A DNA stretch of 64,000 nt from Nitrospirota bacterium (GTDB lineage Bacteria; Nitrospirota; Nitrospiria; Nitrospirales; Nitrospiraceae), in NCBI GenBank assembly GCA_040757595.1, contig JBFLWP010000008.1:1-64000 (forward strand), read 5' to 3'. The notes beneath the pieces were generated by a model. The model was not told the DNA's origin, ran no database searches, and saw only the letters and a program-made list of their open reading frames with translations. Within the stretch, counting starts at the first letter, position 1. Each line of letters starts with the position of its first letter. The translations under genes were made by a program, and so were the position numbers. Positions 33,386 through 41,023 of the stretch are shown here, piece by piece.

Positions 33386-34960
33386 ATGATTTCGCCGTCG
33401 TCAGAGACCTGCGCCTGGGCCCGCTGGTGGCTCTTCGCGACGGCCTTTATCACCGGAGCCGTCGTGATGGCCCTGGAGATTCTCGGGAGCCGGCTGCTGG
33501 CGCCCGTGTTCGGCAATTCCCTGTTCGTCTGGGGGGCACTGATCGGCGTGATCCTGGCCGCGATGAGCAGCGGCTACGCGATGGGAGGCTGGCTGGCGGA
33601 CCGCCATCCGGTCGGAAAAGTCCTGTCCTGGCTGCTCCTGGCCTCGGGCTTCTGGACGTTTCTTCTGGCCTGGAAGGGCTTGCCGGTGATGTTCGCGGTG
33701 TCCGAATGGATCGAGGATCCGCGGTTGGGCCCCTGTCTGGCCGCCAGCATCCTGCTGGCCCCGCCGGCCTTCGGGCTCAGCGGAGTGTTGCCCGCCTTGC
33801 TCCGCCTCTCGATCGCAGACATGGGGCACCTCGGACGGCATACCGGACGGATGATCGCCGTGTCCACGGTCGGAAGCCTGATCGGAACCTGGGGGACCGC
33901 GTTTTTTCTTCTCAGTTGGTTGGGCAGCATGACCCTGGTGGCGGTGCTGGGCGCGGTGCAGGTGCTGCTCGGGCTCATCTGGTGGCGGCAGGCGGCGACG
34001 GGACAGGCTCGGACCGCGGTCAGGGCGGCCGGGAGCCTGGTGCTTTTGACCGGCGCCATCGGTCTCGGCTGGCTGGCTTGGCATCCGGACCTGGTTCTCC
34101 CCGCGCCGGTCTATCAAGAGGACAGTCCCTACCAGCAAATTCGCGTCAGGGACACCGATCTGCACCGGTACCTGATCCTGGACCGAACGTTCCACGCGAT
34201 CATGTGGCGCGTCGAGCCGGTGGAGCTGTTCCTGCCCTACAGCCACATGATGGTTGCGGCCTTGGCGCTCACCCCAGAACCCAAACGGGCGCTGCTCCTC
34301 GGGCACGGCGGCGGCTCCATCGCCAAGTGGCTTGCCCGCCACTGGCCCGAGCTCGCTCTCGACCTCGTGGAGGTGGACCCTTCCGTGGCGCGGGCCGCGG
34401 AGCGGTTTTTCGACTACCGACCGACGGAGCGACACCACGTGTACGTGAGGGATGCAAGGGTGTTCCTGCGGACTTCGCAGGAGCGCTACGATATCATCTG
34501 GGTGGACGTCTTTGCGCGGCACCTGGTCCCCTTTCACTTGACCACGCGGGAGTTCTTTGCCGAGGTTCGCGCCCACTTGAATCCCAACGGCGTGGCGGTC
34601 GTGAATCTGGCCTCGTCCGGCGACGGGCCGGACCGGCAGCGGGCGCAGGCGATCGTGGCGACGCTTCGAACGGTGTTTCCCGTCATTGAGACCTATCCGA
34701 TAAGAGGAGCCAGGGGAGCGCACAATCTCATCTTTTTCGCCGGGGCCCCCGTAGAAGCTCTGCGGCAACCTTCCTTCGCCGCCAGGGTCGCCCAGCTCAT
34801 CGAGCAGCACCGCATGCCGAAGGAAGTGCCGGACCTTCTTCTCAGCAGGCGAGACGAGGAGTGGCAGCCCGGAGTTGTCCTGACCGACGACTACGCGCCC
34901 TTTGATCTGTTGATCGGGAGAGGTCAGACCGATGGCCTGGCACCAGTCGTTGGTCAGTGA
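33386..34960 (+). CDS. Fused membrane / spermidine synthase-like protein
   Basis: This 524-residue protein has about eight hydrophobic segments over residues 1-240 (for example FITGAVVMALEILGSRLLAPVFGNSLFVWGALIGVILAAMSSGYAMGGWLADR). A cytosolic spermidine synthase-like methyltransferase fold at 250-510 then shows YQQIRVRD, SHMMVAALAL, ALLLGHGGGSIAKWLA, VDLVEVDPSVARAAERFF, YDIIWVDVFA and TDDYAPFD. Proteins with this architecture are common but their product is not established. The GHGGGS loop corresponds to the GGGDG aminopropyl-donor loop but lacks its Asp, so polyamine synthesis is uncertain. It follows the CBS gene by 67 bases. Confidence 0.85.
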   Translation: MISPSSETCAWARWWLFATAFITGAVVMALEILGSRLLAPVFGNSLFVWGALIGVILAAMSSGYAMGGWLADRHPVGKVLSWLLLASGFWTFLLAWKGLPVMFAVSEWIEDPRLGPCLAASILLAPPAFGLSGVLPALLRLSIADMGHLGRHTGRMIAVSTVGSLIGTWGTAFFLLSWLGSMTLVAVLGAVQVLLGLIWWRQAATGQARTAVRAAGSLVLLTGAIGLGWLAWHPDLVLPAPVYQEDSPYQQIRVRDTDLHRYLILDRTFHAIMWRVEPVELFLPYSHMMVAALALTPEPKRALLLGHGGGSIAKWLARHWPELALDLVEVDPSVARAAERFFDYRPTERHHVYVRDARVFLRTSQERYDIIWVDVFARHLVPFHLTTREFFAEVRAHLNPNGVAVVNLASSGDGPDRQRAQAIVATLRTVFPVIETYPIRGARGAHNLIFFAGAPVEALRQPSFAARVAQLIEQHRMPKEVPDLLLSRRDEEWQPGVVLTDDYAPFDLLIGRGQTDGLAPVVGQ

Positions 34961-35082
34961 ACAAGAGAGGCAGGCGGCATCCTGTCCTTCTTCGGGAGCC
35001 GGGACCTCGCGGTTTATAACTATAAGAAATATTTAAACATTTTTGAGAGCGTTTCGGCCTGTCCGATCCGAAAAGAACGGCC

Positions 35083-35111
35083 TTGCTTCCCTCTAGCGCC
35101 TGTGCTATAAG
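35083..35111 (+). promoter_or_regulatory. Extended -10 promoter for the cupredoxin gene
   Basis: TTGCTT (35083-35088), a 17-base spacer and TATAAG (35106-35111) preceded by TGC. Its 3' part matches GCCTGTGCTA of the promoter at 27318-27347. The remaining gap 34961-35228 is AT-rich near 35010-35045 and shows no gene. Confidence 0.6.
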
Positions 35112-35228
35112 GGGCGGCGGCTTAGGCATTGCGCGTGTGTTTGCGCGCTCACGGTGAGCAGTCATCAGACGGATCGTTGCTCCGCACTAACCTAAATCAC
35201 AGCTCTTTTCATTCAAGGGAGGTAGGTC

Positions 35229-35711
35229 ATGGGTAAGATGGTGTTGACGGTCTTTATCGGCCTTCTCTTCATCGCGGCCGGGGCGACAGCCTCATTCGCC
35301 CACCATGCAGGTGGCGTCGAGATTGGGGATTTGGAAACCGGATCGGTCATCGGCCAGCCCTTCAAGGAGCTGCCCATTGACATGGACTTCCACGCGTTGG
35401 AGAACGTGGGCGGGAAGAAGGTCTGGTATCCGCCGGTCGCGATCCTTAGCGTCAGGGATCGGGGGAGCAACCCGGTGGTGCTGAAGGTGACGAACGATAC
35501 CTCGAGCGAGCACGGGTTCTACCTGACCGCCGGCGACAGCTACGCGCCGCCGTCGTCCCTGAACGTGAAGATCGTGCTGAAGCCAGGCGAGACCAAGTAC
35601 ATCGGCATTCCCACCAGCGACCTCACCTATACGGTCGTGGGGAATGTGCTCCGCTACAAGTGCCACCTGCATGAGGCCCATGCCGGCGGGCAGTTGCTGA
35701 TCTTGAAGTAG
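35229..35711 (+). CDS. Exported cupredoxin, nitrosocyanin-like
   Basis: This 160-residue protein has a signal peptide (hydrophobic residues 4-22, cleavage near SFA-HH) and a cupredoxin domain. Likely copper ligands lie in SSEHGFYL and in the C-terminal loop YKCHLHEAHAGGQ. The loop places Cys, then His at +3 and +6, with no Met axial ligand. The order SE(H)GF, PGETKYI, then CxLH...H resembles nitrosocyanin as I recall it, rather than plastocyanin or azurin. It should be a periplasmic electron carrier or red-copper protein. ATG 35229 follows GGGAGGT. It has its own promoter and a strong terminator, so it is a single-gene unit likely to be well expressed. Confidence 0.78.
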   Translation: MGKMVLTVFIGLLFIAAGATASFAHHAGGVEIGDLETGSVIGQPFKELPIDMDFHALENVGGKKVWYPPVAILSVRDRGSNPVVLKVTNDTSSEHGFYLTAGDSYAPPSSLNVKIVLKPGETKYIGIPTSDLTYTVVGNVLRYKCHLHEAHAGGQLLILK

Positions 35712-35732
35712 GCCGTCCTGTTTTTCGAGAGG

Positions 35733-35770
35733 ATCCCCCCGGCCGCGCGGGTGACCGGGGGGATTTTTTT
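35733..35770 (+). terminator. Rho-independent terminator after the cupredoxin gene
   Basis: ATCCCCCCGG and CCGGGGGGAT are perfectly complementary around a 12-base loop, followed by seven T. It ends at the stop of the converging gene. Confidence 0.92.
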
Positions 35771-36101
35771 ACGCAGGCTCGCCCTGGCAGTCCGTTTGCG
35801 CGTTCAGAGGCAGGCGCTGGCTGGCCGCCACCTTCCCTTTCACGATCAATAGCAGGAACCGGCCTTCCGTCGGAACTTGACCGGGCCGTTCCGTGACGAC
35901 GGTATTCAGGTCCACCACGACTTCGTTCTCCGCCTGCCACTGCGCCCCGTTGACCACCCAGACGTGGCTGCTGGCTCGTGGAAATTGCTTCGCCACGAAC
36001 CCGTCAATGGCGCGGGAGAGGTCGGTGGTCGTACCTGAAGCCAGTCCGGCGGTACTCAGGCTCCCGATCAGACAGAGCAGCAACACCCATCTGGAGGCCA
36101 T
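35769..36101 (-). CDS. Small exported protein, unknown function
   Basis: This 110-residue protein has a signal peptide (MASRWVLLLCLIGSLSTAGLA). The mature region is a small alpha/beta domain: helix TTDLSRAIDGFVAKQFP, strands HVWVVNGAQWQAENEVVVDLNTVV and RFLLLIVKGKVAASQRL. A single Cys lies near the end. ATG 36101 is used because GGAGGG lies 6 bases before it; an ATG six bases further upstream abuts that site. No family was recognised. It converges on the cupredoxin gene, and the region upstream (36102-36243) holds no gene. Confidence 0.7.
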   Translation of the reverse strand: MASRWVLLLCLIGSLSTAGLASGTTTDLSRAIDGFVAKQFPRASSHVWVVNGAQWQAENEVVVDLNTVVTERPGQVPTEGRFLLLIVKGKVAASQRLPLNAQTDCQGEPA

Positions 36102-36243
36102 GATCATCCCTCCTACGTTGGTGATCCCGAGGGCGGCTGCATCGGCGATGCTCCGCCCGCATGCATCACGGGACAGGATGTTCCCCTGTCCCCGTGGAGC
36201 TGCCTGTTTGAAATTATACCACGGGGTCCGGATTTGAAAAATG

Positions 36244-36283
36244 AAAAGCCCCCTTCCCGGATCCACCCGGGAAGGGGGCTTTT
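36244..36283 (-). terminator. Strong terminator after the ferredoxin gene
   Basis: GCCCCCTTCCCGG and CCGGGAAGGGGGC form a perfect stem flanked by AAAA and TTTT. Read on the minus strand it follows the ferredoxin stop at 36322 and ends in TTTTCATTTTTC. It could act in both directions. Confidence 0.92.
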
Positions 36284-36321
36284 CGCGTGAGCCTACAGCT
36301 TGTCGTCGCGAAGGGAAGAAG

Positions 36322-36669
36322 TTAGTTCCGGACCCCGCTCCACACCTTGGCGTCGTCTATGTGCTTGTCCGGGTTCAGCTTGCGGGCCTTCTCGAGCAGG
36401 ACCTCGGTCGTCTCCGGGTAGCCGGGGTCCGGCACGCAGCAATTGTCGACGGGACAGACGGCGGCGCACTGCGGTTCGTCGAAGTGCCCGACGCACTCCG
36501 TGCACCGCTCATGGGTGATGACGTAAATGCTGTCTCCAACGCCCTGACCTTCCCCAACGTGGTAGCCCTTGCCTTCGGCGTCGCTCCTGGTCTCGAAGAT
36601 GGCTTCGTTCGGGCACTCCGGCAGGCAGGCCCCGCAGGAGATGCATTCGTCAGTGATTAAAAGAGCCAT
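36322..36669 (-). CDS. YfhL-type 2[4Fe-4S] ferredoxin
   Basis: This 115-residue ferredoxin has the first cluster motif C-x2-C-x2-C-x3-CP (ECISCGACLPECP). The second has a long insertion, C-x2-C-x8-C-x3-CP (RCTECVGHFDEPQCAAVCP), as in the Alvin/YfhL type. An insert between them (about residues 27-50) and a C-terminal helical tail follow the usual pattern for this subfamily. It carries low-potential electrons in the cytoplasm, and its redox partner is not adjacent. The ATG at 36669 has AAGGAGG upstream. It is a single-gene unit closed by a strong terminator. Confidence 0.95.
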   Translation of the reverse strand: MALLITDECISCGACLPECPNEAIFETRSDAEGKGYHVGEGQGVGDSIYVITHERCTECVGHFDEPQCAAVCPVDNCCVPDPGYPETTEVLLEKARKLNPDKHIDDAKVWSGVRN

Positions 36670-36869
36670 GACTCACGCCTCCTTGACTCGGTATTCGGTA
36701 TTGACAACAAAGGGCGACACTGACCATAGTGCGTGCCGCAAGGTAGGGGCTCATTCTAGATCGCGATTCCTCGGCAAGTCAACTGGCAAAAAGGCGAGCA
36801 GAAGGCCTATCTGTTTGATCTATATGGGCCATTGGGCCTAGGTGGGAACGCGATGGCACCGGACTGGCC

Positions 36870-37367
36870 GTGACCGAGTCTTCGCTCCCCGAAAAAGGCG
36901 TGTCGAAACGCAGCCGGGTGTTCGCGCTCATCGTCCTGGCGCTTGCGTTGATGACGGCCAGCCTGTTCCTCTCCAATCCCAAGGAGACGGACACCATCAT
37001 CGTGACGTTTCCCACAGGCAAGACGATCGAAGCCGAGGTGGCCGACACGCCGGAAAAGCTTCTGTTCGGGCTGGCGTTCAGGGACTCGTTGCCGCAGGAT
37101 TCCGGCATGCTGTATATCTTCGAGACCTCCGACCGCCATCGCGTCCGGACCAAGGGGTTCCGGATTCCGGTCGACATGATCTGGGCGGACGAGAACAAGC
37201 GTGTAGTCTTTCTGGTGGAAGGGGCCCAGCCCTGCCAGCAGGATCCCTGTCCGTTCTACGGGCCGCCCCCGGAGAACGTCCGGTACGTGATCCAGACGGC
37301 TGCCGGCTTTGTCAAGCGGGAGCAGGTGACCACGGGTATGGAATTGAAGTTCGCGCTTCGGATGTGA
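36870..37367 (+). CDS. DUF192 family membrane-anchored protein
   Basis: This 165-residue protein has an N-terminal hydrophobic anchor (residues 16-35, RVFALIVLALALMTASLFL). The DUF192 domain follows: IIVTFPTGKTIEAEVADTPEKLLFGLAFRDSLPQDSGMLYIFE, then GFRIPVDMIWADENKRVVFLVEG, and YVIQTAAGFVKREQV. A Cys pair (PCQQDPCPFYG) is an unusual insert. DUF192 proteins are small periplasmic beta proteins of unknown function. The GTG at 36870 is the likely start. It lies upstream of a Rieske gene with a 7-base-unit palindrome between them, so co-transcription is uncertain. Confidence 0.85.
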   Translation: MTESSLPEKGVSKRSRVFALIVLALALMTASLFLSNPKETDTIIVTFPTGKTIEAEVADTPEKLLFGLAFRDSLPQDSGMLYIFETSDRHRVRTKGFRIPVDMIWADENKRVVFLVEGAQPCQQDPCPFYGPPPENVRYVIQTAAGFVKREQVTTGMELKFALRM

Positions 37368-37379
37368 AGAGCAAGAAGA

Positions 37380-37450
37380 GCCATCAGCGATCAGCTCTCG
37401 GTCTGGAGTCAAAAGGGTTTAGGCTGACGGCTGAGAGTTGATGGCTGAGT
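37380..37450. repeat. Imperfect palindrome built of 7-base units (element e)
   Basis: Left units GCCATCA, GCGATCA, GCTCTCG (37380-37400) face right units GCTGACG, GCTGAGA, GTTGATG, GCTGAGT (37423-37450), which are roughly complementary. It separates the DUF192 and Rieske genes. Confidence 0.65.
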
Positions 37451-37463
37451 GCCGGAGAGGAAC

Positions 37464-37781
37464 ATGGACGGGTTTCAGCAGGTCGCGCGGGTGGAGGAGA
37501 TTCCGCCGGGCCACTCCAAGGTCGTCATGGTGAAGGAGAGGCCGATCGCCCTCTTCAACGTCGAGGGCACGTTGTACGCGATTTACAACGAGTGTCCGCA
37601 CGAGGGGGGGCCGCTGGGCGAGGGTCGGCTGAAGGGCTGCGTCGTGTCCTGTCCCTGGCACGACTTGGCGTTCGACGTTCGGAACGGACGGGCAACTGAC
37701 GGAGGCGGATACTGCGTGGGGAGTTACGAGGTGTGCGTGCGGGGGCAGGACGTGTTCGTCGGAGGGCGGCGCAAGGGCTGA
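37464..37781 (+). CDS. Rieske [2Fe-2S] ferredoxin
   Basis: This 105-residue single-domain Rieske protein carries the cluster motif C-x-H (ECPHEGG) followed 16 residues later by C-x2-H (SCPWHDL). The surrounding RPIALFNVEGTLYAIYNECPHEGGPLGEG is typical of stand-alone Rieske ferredoxins and of NirD-like subunits. It lacks a signal peptide, so it should work in the cytoplasm as an electron carrier, but no oxygenase or reductase partner is adjacent. ATG 37464 follows GGAGAGG; a GTG at 37449 would add five residues. It is followed 45 bases later by the I42-like gene. Confidence 0.92.
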   Translation: MDGFQQVARVEEIPPGHSKVVMVKERPIALFNVEGTLYAIYNECPHEGGPLGEGRLKGCVVSCPWHDLAFDVRNGRATDGGGYCVGSYEVCVRGQDVFVGGRRKG

Positions 37782-37826
37782 TCCGAGGCCTGCCTGTTCG
37801 GAGTGGAGTGGAGAGGGGGCCGAGAC

Positions 37827-38198
37827 ATGGTCGGAATCCAGTTGAGGACTGAAGGACCGGGGGCCGATCCCGATCGCGATGCCCGACCCATCACGGCGAT
37901 GGTGGGGGGCAGCTTCCAGATCCACCTGTGGGAGGATCGGACGAGGGGGGAACAGTGGGTTCCGTCCTACGATCCGCAGGCGCTCGTGCTGGTGAGCGAC
38001 GAGTTTCTGCGCACGACCAGCAACAACGCCGTGGATTCCGGGCGGCGAACCTTCGAGTTTCGCTCCTTGGCGTCCGGGACCCACCGCCTGGTCTTCGAAA
38101 AGCGCATGGGCTGGAAGTTCACCGCCGAGGACCGCCGCGTCTTCCTCGTGCGAGCGACGGACGGAGCGCTTCCCGCCGGAGGCACGGGAGCCGGCTGA
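37827..38198 (+). CDS. Chagasin-like (I42 family) protease inhibitor homolog
   Basis: This 123-residue protein has the I42 immunoglobulin-like layout: GGSFQIHLWEDRTRGEQWVPSYD (matching the NPTTGYxW loop), then a region ending GTHRLVFEKRMGWKFTAEDRRVFLVR, where KRMGW stands for the RPW loop. I42 proteins inhibit papain-like cysteine peptidases. There is no signal peptide, unlike many bacterial members, so the target would be cytosolic or the role different. The start at 37827 follows a GAGAGGGGG site. Its stop shares a base with the start of the next gene, so translation is coupled to the transaminase. Confidence 0.72.
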   Translation: MVGIQLRTEGPGADPDRDARPITAMVGGSFQIHLWEDRTRGEQWVPSYDPQALVLVSDEFLRTTSNNAVDSGRRTFEFRSLASGTHRLVFEKRMGWKFTAEDRRVFLVRATDGALPAGGTGAG

Positions 38199-39046
38199 TG
38201 GGCGAAGTGGGGTTCGTCAACGGCCGGTTCATGCCGCTGGAGCAGGCGACCGTGCCGGTCGAAGACCGCGGCTATCAATTCGGCGACGGGGTCTATGAAG
38301 TCGTCCGCACGTACCGAGGCGCGCCGTTCCAGCTCGAGGCGCACCTGGCCCGGCTCGAGCGGAGCGCCCAGGCCATCGGACTCCCCCTCCCGTATCGGGC
38401 CCAGCAATGGGCGGACTTCGTCGCCGAGGGCATCAAGTTGGCCGGGTTCGGAGAGAGCAAAATCTATATCCAGCTCACACGGGGCGTTGCGCCGAGGGAC
38501 CATCTGTTCCCCGCCTCCCCACGTCCCACCGCGGTCATGACCGTGCGGGAGTTGCAGCCTCTGCCTCTCTCCTTCCATGCGAACGGGGTGGAGGCCATCA
38601 CGCTGGAAGATGTCCGCTGGGGGCGATGCGACATCAAGAGCGTGAACCTGCTGCCGAACGTGATGGCCCGGCAGCGTGCCAGGGAGGCCGGCGCCTTCGA
38701 GGCGATTTTGGTGCGGGAAGGCGAGGTGACCGAAGGAGCGGTCAGCAACGTGCTGGCGGTGCATGGCGGCATCTTGCTGACCCCGCCAGAAGGTTCGCGC
38801 ATCCTGTCCGGAGTGACGAGGGCGGTGACGCTCTCCCTGGCCCGCAAAGAAGGTCTCACGGTTCAGGAACGTTCGGTGCGGCTGGACGAGCTGCGGGCCG
38901 CCCAGGAGATCATGCTGACCGGCACCACGGTCGAAGTGCTGCCGGTGGTCGGGCTCGATGGCAAACCGGTCGGGACTGGCCGACCCGGCGAGGTGTCCGG
39001 CCTCTTGTTGGACCGCTTCCGGCAGTTGACCGGCCCGGCTGCCTAG
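38198..39046 (+). CDS. D-amino-acid transaminase (class IV aminotransferase)
   Basis: This 282-residue PLP enzyme of fold type IV starts GEVGFVNGRFMPLEQATVPVEDRGYQFGDGVYEVVRTY. The PLP Lys lies in CDIKSVNLLPNVMARQRA, followed by AFEAILVREGEVTEGAVSNVLAV with the cofactor-binding Glu. The C-terminus shows TRAVTLSLARKEGL and EIMLTGTTVEVLPVV. Sequence details favour D-alanine-type transaminases, though branched-chain and aminodeoxychorismate relatives share the fold. D-Glu or D-Ala supply for peptidoglycan is the likely role. The start ATG overlaps the stop of the I42-like gene by one base. Confidence 0.88.
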   Translation: MGEVGFVNGRFMPLEQATVPVEDRGYQFGDGVYEVVRTYRGAPFQLEAHLARLERSAQAIGLPLPYRAQQWADFVAEGIKLAGFGESKIYIQLTRGVAPRDHLFPASPRPTAVMTVRELQPLPLSFHANGVEAITLEDVRWGRCDIKSVNLLPNVMARQRAREAGAFEAILVREGEVTEGAVSNVLAVHGGILLTPPEGSRILSGVTRAVTLSLARKEGLTVQERSVRLDELRAAQEIMLTGTTVEVLPVVGLDGKPVGTGRPGEVSGLLLDRFRQLTGPAA

Positions 39047-39119
39047 CGCCGTTCCACGGCTCTCCGGGCCCCGGCGAATCGCGTGGCGCGGGGCCGTTCC
39101 GCTCCCGCTCCCCCTTGCG

Positions 39120-39178
39120 TTGACCTGATGAAAATGGTAACGTATCGCGATTGGAAGTGGGCGCAGGCCCACTTTTTT
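39120..39178 (+). promoter_or_regulatory. rimP operon promoter region and 5' terminator-like hairpin
   Basis: A TTGACC box (39120-39125) and a weak TATCGC (39143-39148) would place the RNA start near 39155. There AAGTGGGC (39155-39162) pairs with GCCCACTT (39167-39174), followed by T. A short terminator hairpin at the very front of the rimP-nusA leader suggests attenuation. Confidence 0.6.
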
Positions 39179-39198
39179 GTTTGAGGTTGGTGCTTCGG

Positions 39199-39702
39199 AT
39201 GGGGGAGCCGCTGCGGACCGGGGTGTTCGGCGAGGCGGCGCGGGTCGCCGAGCGGGTCCGGACGATCGTTGCGCCCATCGCGCGCGCGTTGGCCCTCGAC
39301 CTCGTCGACGTGGAGTGTGCGGGGCAGGGGGGCCGGACGGTGGTCCGGGTCTTCATCGACAAGCCGGGGGGCGTCACCCTCCAGGATTGCGAGCAGGTGC
39401 ACCAGTCGCTGGGGCGGGCGCTCGACGTGGAAGACCCGATCCCGCACGCCTATACGCTCGAGGTGTCCTCGCCGGGCCTGGATCGGCCTCTCAAGAGGCG
39501 CGAGGACTATCAGCGTGCAGTCGGGAAGCTCGTGAATCTGAAGCTGCGCCAGCCTTGGAACGGGCAGTGGCGGGTGGTGGCCAGCCTGCTGGCAGTGGGA
39601 GACGGGGGCGTCACGATGGCCGGCTTGGCCCAGGATCCGGAGCAGACCACGCTCGTTCCGTGGGACATGATCGGAGAAGCGCGGCTGGAAGCAGAGTGGT
39701 AG
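39199..39702 (+). CDS. rimP: Ribosome maturation factor RimP
   Basis: This 167-residue cytosolic factor assists 30S assembly. The N-terminal domain shows VRTIVAPIARALALDLVDVECAGQGGRTVVRVFIDKPGGVTLQDCEQVHQSLGRALD. The EVSSPGLDRPLKRREDY motif links to the C-terminal SH3-like domain. ATG 39199 is selected because it starts just ahead of the conserved domain; upstream codons run into the leader hairpin. It opens the transcription-translation operon, followed 97 bases later by nusA. Position and content match the conserved rimP-nusA-infB order of many bacteria. Confidence 0.94.
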   Translation: MGEPLRTGVFGEAARVAERVRTIVAPIARALALDLVDVECAGQGGRTVVRVFIDKPGGVTLQDCEQVHQSLGRALDVEDPIPHAYTLEVSSPGLDRPLKRREDYQRAVGKLVNLKLRQPWNGQWRVVASLLAVGDGGVTMAGLAQDPEQTTLVPWDMIGEARLEAEW

Positions 39703-39799
39703 TCGGCTTCACGGGACGGACGGGCACTGGATCGAGTTCGTATGGTCTCCAGTGGCTTTCGCGACCGGGCCGGAAGCCGGGGGGCGGGGAACGTCAATT

Positions 39800-41011
39800 A
39801 TGAACCGAGAATTGATCGCGGTGATCGACCAGATCGGACGCGAAAAGGGCATCGACAAGGCCAAGGTGATCGGCGCGGTGGAAGCCGCGCTCCAGACTGC
39901 GGCCAAGAAGCGGTTCGGCCAGGGTGAAAACATCCAGGTCCAGATCGATCCGAAGACCGGCGAGATCTCCGTGGTCTCACTCAAGACGATCGTCGAGACC
40001 GTGACGAATCCCAAGGCCGAGATTTCGCTGGCCGAAGCGCGGCGCGTCGACAGCGAGGCCGAAGTCGGGGACGAGATCGGGTCCATGATCGAGATGGACG
40101 AGCTGGGACGGATCGCGGCCCAGACGGCCAAGCAGGTGATCTGCCAGAAGGTCCGGGAGGCCGAGTGGGAAGCGGTCCAGCGCGAATATTCCACCCGCCA
40201 GGGGGAGTTGGTCACCGGCATCATCCTGGGGCAGGAGCGGCGGAACTACCTCGTGGACTTGGGCAAGACGGAAGCGATCCTGCCGATGCAGGAGCAGATC
40301 CCGCGGGAGTCCTACCGGCGGGGAGACCGGATCAAGGCCTATCTCGTGGAGGTTCGTCGCACGCCCAAGGACGTCCAGGTGATTCTGTCCCGCGCCCATC
40401 CCCAGTTCGTTGCCAAGCTCTTCGAGCTGGAGGTTCCCGAAGTGACGGAGAAGATCGTGGAGATCAAGGGCATCGTGCGGGAGCCGGGCGACCGGACGAA
40501 AATCGCGGTGGCCTCGCGCGACAAGGCGGTCGATCCGGTCGGGGCCTGCGTGGGGATCAAAGGGTCGCGCGTGCAGGCGGTGGTGCGGGAGTTGCGCGGG
40601 GAAAAGATCGACATCATCGCCTGGACTTCGGACCCCCGGGTCTTCATCGCCGAGGCGCTGAACCCGGCGACGATCGAGAAGGTCGGCGTCGACGAGGAAA
40701 AAAAGTCGGCGCTGGTGGTGGTGGCGGACTCGCAGCTCTCCCTGGCGATCGGGAAGAACGGACAGAACGTCCGCCTCGCCGCCAAGCTGACCGGCTGGAA
40801 GATCGACATCATCAGCGCCACCGAGTACGAGAAGGAGAAGGCCGAGCGCGACAAGGAGATCAAGGCGGCGCTGGCCGAGGAGGCGCAGGCCCAACGTGAA
40901 GAAGAGGAGGCCAGGGCCCAACGGGCGGCGGCCCTTGCCGCTGAAGCGGCGGAGGCCTCGTCCGTCCAGGACGGGTCGCCAGCGACGACGCCGGAGGGGG
41001 CTCAGGCCTAA
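39800..41011 (+). CDS. nusA: Transcription factor NusA
   Basis: This 403-residue elongation factor acts on RNA polymerase in pausing, termination and antitermination. The N-terminal domain (1-125) starts MNRELIAVIDQIGREKGIDKAKVIGAVEAAL. An S1 domain follows (about 130-200, GELVTGIILGQERRNYLVDLGKTEAILP), then two KH domains (VGACVGIKGSRVQAVVREL and LAIGKNGQNVRLAAKLTGWKIDI). The C-terminal tail is Ala/Glu-rich and lacks the extra acidic repeats of the E. coli protein. ATG 39800 starts exactly at the conserved domain. It sits between rimP and infB as expected. Confidence 0.97.
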   Translation: MNRELIAVIDQIGREKGIDKAKVIGAVEAALQTAAKKRFGQGENIQVQIDPKTGEISVVSLKTIVETVTNPKAEISLAEARRVDSEAEVGDEIGSMIEMDELGRIAAQTAKQVICQKVREAEWEAVQREYSTRQGELVTGIILGQERRNYLVDLGKTEAILPMQEQIPRESYRRGDRIKAYLVEVRRTPKDVQVILSRAHPQFVAKLFELEVPEVTEKIVEIKGIVREPGDRTKIAVASRDKAVDPVGACVGIKGSRVQAVVRELRGEKIDIIAWTSDPRVFIAEALNPATIEKVGVDEEKKSALVVVADSQLSLAIGKNGQNVRLAAKLTGWKIDIISATEYEKEKAERDKEIKAALAEEAQAQREEEEARAQRAAALAAEAAEASSVQDGSPATTPEGAQA

Positions 41012-41023
41012 CGGACATCGACG

